From: an uncultured Granulosicoccaceae bacterium | GTDB taxonomy: Bacteria > Pseudomonadota > Gammaproteobacteria > Granulosicoccales > Granulosicoccaceae | Assembly: GCA_937958675.1 (NCBI GenBank) | Contig: CALGND010000106.1 | Location: 1 to 64,000 of the forward strand | Length of the DNA stretch: 64,000 nt | Reading direction: 5' to 3' | Shown: positions 62,876 through 64,000 of the stretch, one piece after another | How positions within the stretch are numbered: position 1 is the stretch's first letter | Layout: each line of letters begins with the position of its first letter | Translations under genes and position numbers: made by a program | The notes under the pieces: model-generated | What the model saw: the letters and a program-made list of their open reading frames with translations, nothing else | What the model was told of the DNA's origin: nothing | The model's database searches: none

Positions 62876-64000
62876 CTAGCCAATCATTCCCATGCCTGGC
62901 TTAGGAGTGCCATCCTCATCTTCCCCAGGTTCTTCCGGTTCTTCCGGTTCATCTACTTCCAAGGAGAGTTCAAAAGGGGATTCCTGAGCTGCAGGTGTTT
63001 CCTCTGGTGCTTCTTCAGTATCTTGCGCGGCCGGTTCAGCTGCTTTTGCCTGTTGCTCCATCAATGCATGAATATCGTCAAGTGTTTCTTCAGCAGGTGG
63101 TGCTGTTGATTCGGGCTCGTCTTCTTCAGCTTTTTTGGGTGTTTCACCACGCAGTAGCATATCGCTTGCGTCTTCTTGCTCTTCCCCGATGCCGCCTGAG
63201 AGTTTTAAGCGTAAGCGAAGGTTATTTGCTGAGTCGGCATTTTTGATTGCCTCATCTACGCTGATTCTGCCTTCCATACATAGTTCAAACAAAGCGCTAT
63301 CAAAGGTTTTCATGCCGATGTTTTCTGATTTTTGCATGACTTCTTTAATGTCAGATAGCTGATCTTTCATGATCATTTGCTTAACGGTGTGTGAGCCAAG
63401 CAAAATTTCGATAGCTGCGCATCGTTTGCCGTCAACAGTGGGTACTAATCGTTGTGATACAAACGCTTTGATATTGTTACCCATGTCCTGCAGTAACTGC
63501 GCCTTACGCTCTTCTGGAAAGAAGTTGATGATTCTGTCGAGTGCTTGGTTTGCATTGTTTGCGTGTAATGTAGAGATAGCCAAGTGGCCTGTTTCGGCGA
63601 ATGCCAAAGCGTGCTCCATTGTTTCCCTGTCGCGTATTTCGCCGATCAAGATAACGTCGGGTGCCTGGCGCAAAGTATTTTTAAGTGCATCGTGAAAGCT
63701 CTTTGTATCTACACCTACTTCGCGCTGGTTAACAATGCATTTTTTGTGTTGATGGACATACTCAACTGGATCTTCGATTGTAATGATATGGCCTGCGCTG
63801 GTACTGTTGCGGTGGTCGATCAATGCTGCAAGCGATGTTGATTTACCCGAACCCGTACCACCAACGAATAACACTAAGCCATTTTTAGCCGTGATCACAT
63901 CTTTTAATATTTCTGGTAAACCTAAATCATCGATCTGAGGGATCTCAGTTTGAATGTTTCGTGCAACTAAAGAAATTTCGTTACGCTGCCTAAAAATATT
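62876..64000 (-). CDS. pilU: PilU-type twitching-motility ATPase (5' partial) with acidic tail
   Basis: The frame stays open to base 64000, so the N-terminus lies outside the window. Visible are FRQRNEISLVARNIQTEIPQIDDLGLPEILKD, Walker A FVGGTGSGKST, the Asp box ITIEDPVEYVH, Walker B VILIGEIRDRETM, and the His box ISTLHANNANQALDRIINFF. These are of the PilT/PilU class, with the sequence nearer PilU. After the ATPase core, about 115 residues form an acidic, Glu/Pro/Ala-rich C-terminal extension (DEPEEPEEPGEDEDGT) that PilU usually lacks. It powers pilus retraction with PilT. Confidence 0.85.
   Translation of the reverse strand, partial: NIFRQRNEISLVARNIQTEIPQIDDLGLPEILKDVITAKNGLVLFVGGTGSGKSTSLAALIDHRNSTSAGHIITIEDPVEYVHQHKKCIVNQREVGVDTKSFHDALKNTLRQAPDVILIGEIRDRETMEHALAFAETGHLAISTLHANNANQALDRIINFFPEERKAQLLQDMGNNIKAFVSQRLVPTVDGKRCAAIEILLGSHTVKQMIMKDQLSDIKEVMQKSENIGMKTFDSALFELCMEGRISVDEAIKNADSANNLRLRLKLSGGIGEEQEDASDMLLRGETPKKAEEDEPESTAPPAEETLDDIHALMEQQAKAAEPAAQDTEEAPEETPAAQESPFELSLEVDEPEEPEEPGEDEDGTPKPGMGMIG

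Noticed and set aside
62846-63841. Several plus-strand frames opposite the PilU-type gene
   Set aside because: Antisense shadows of a clear ATPase gene; the products are hydrophobic low-complexity sequence.

Overview
The window reads as a chromosomal segment of a free-living, aerobic, Gram-negative bacterium, most likely a marine gammaproteobacterium. Supporting this are the housekeeping genes (polA, trpS, hisC, engB, cytochrome c4, dsbA, a pilU-like ATPase), the many exported cytochromes and quinoproteins, and the moderate GC content. No rRNA, tRNA, CRISPR array, prophage or intact insertion sequence was seen. I do not assign a genus.

Layout. 1-5.9 kb: the 3' part of a hybrid sensor kinase, a LOG-family protein and polA. 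5.9-6.6 kb: non-coding, with two copies of an unusual palindromic repeat. 6.6-11.9 kb: a tungsten-type aldehyde oxidoreductase operon (Fe-S subunit, catalytic subunit, FAD subunit, MoaD-like protein, a small unknown protein, a MoaA-type radical SAM enzyme). 11.9-35.1 kb: a large PQQ alcohol-oxidation locus. It holds two copies of a substrate-binding-protein/beta-propeller pair, a small cytochrome c, a PQQ sugar-dehydrogenase-like protein, a MoxR/DUF58/VWA/BatD set resembling mxaRSACKL, a CXXCW protein, an ABC transporter, cytochrome c-550, a MxaJ-like protein, a SoxYZ-like carrier, a zinc metallohydrolase and a methanol/ethanol-family quinoprotein. The quinoprotein has the Asp-x-Asp signature of lanthanide enzymes. 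35.2-38.5 kb: a LuxR-type regulator, a soluble hybrid kinase and a FIST-domain protein, probably its regulators.

38.7-53.4 kb is a mixed region: an OmpA protein, trpS, an asparaginase, a caspase-like protease with a membrane partner, pta with a GMC alcohol oxidoreductase, hisC, unknown exported proteins, dsbA, cytochrome c4 and engB. 53.8-59.0 kb is a complete branched-chain-amino-acid-type ABC transporter with a Tat-type signal on its binding protein. 59.0-64.0 kb holds a ChaC-like protein, a third palindromic repeat, a DUF2130 protein, decayed remnants of a transposase and a TPR gene, a uracil-DNA glycosylase and a PilU-type ATPase that runs off the window.

Working together: the quinoprotein would oxidise alcohols to aldehydes in the periplasm and pass electrons to c-type cytochromes. 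The AOR-type complex would oxidise the resulting aldehydes to acids in the cytoplasm. The MoxR/VWA block, the SoxYZ-like carrier and the metallohydrolase are likely maturation or relay factors, and the FIST/kinase/LuxR trio is the likely switch. The pairing of a predicted lanthanide enzyme with a predicted tungsten enzyme, and the three-copy palindromic repeat with a constant core and locus-specific arms, are the most notable features.
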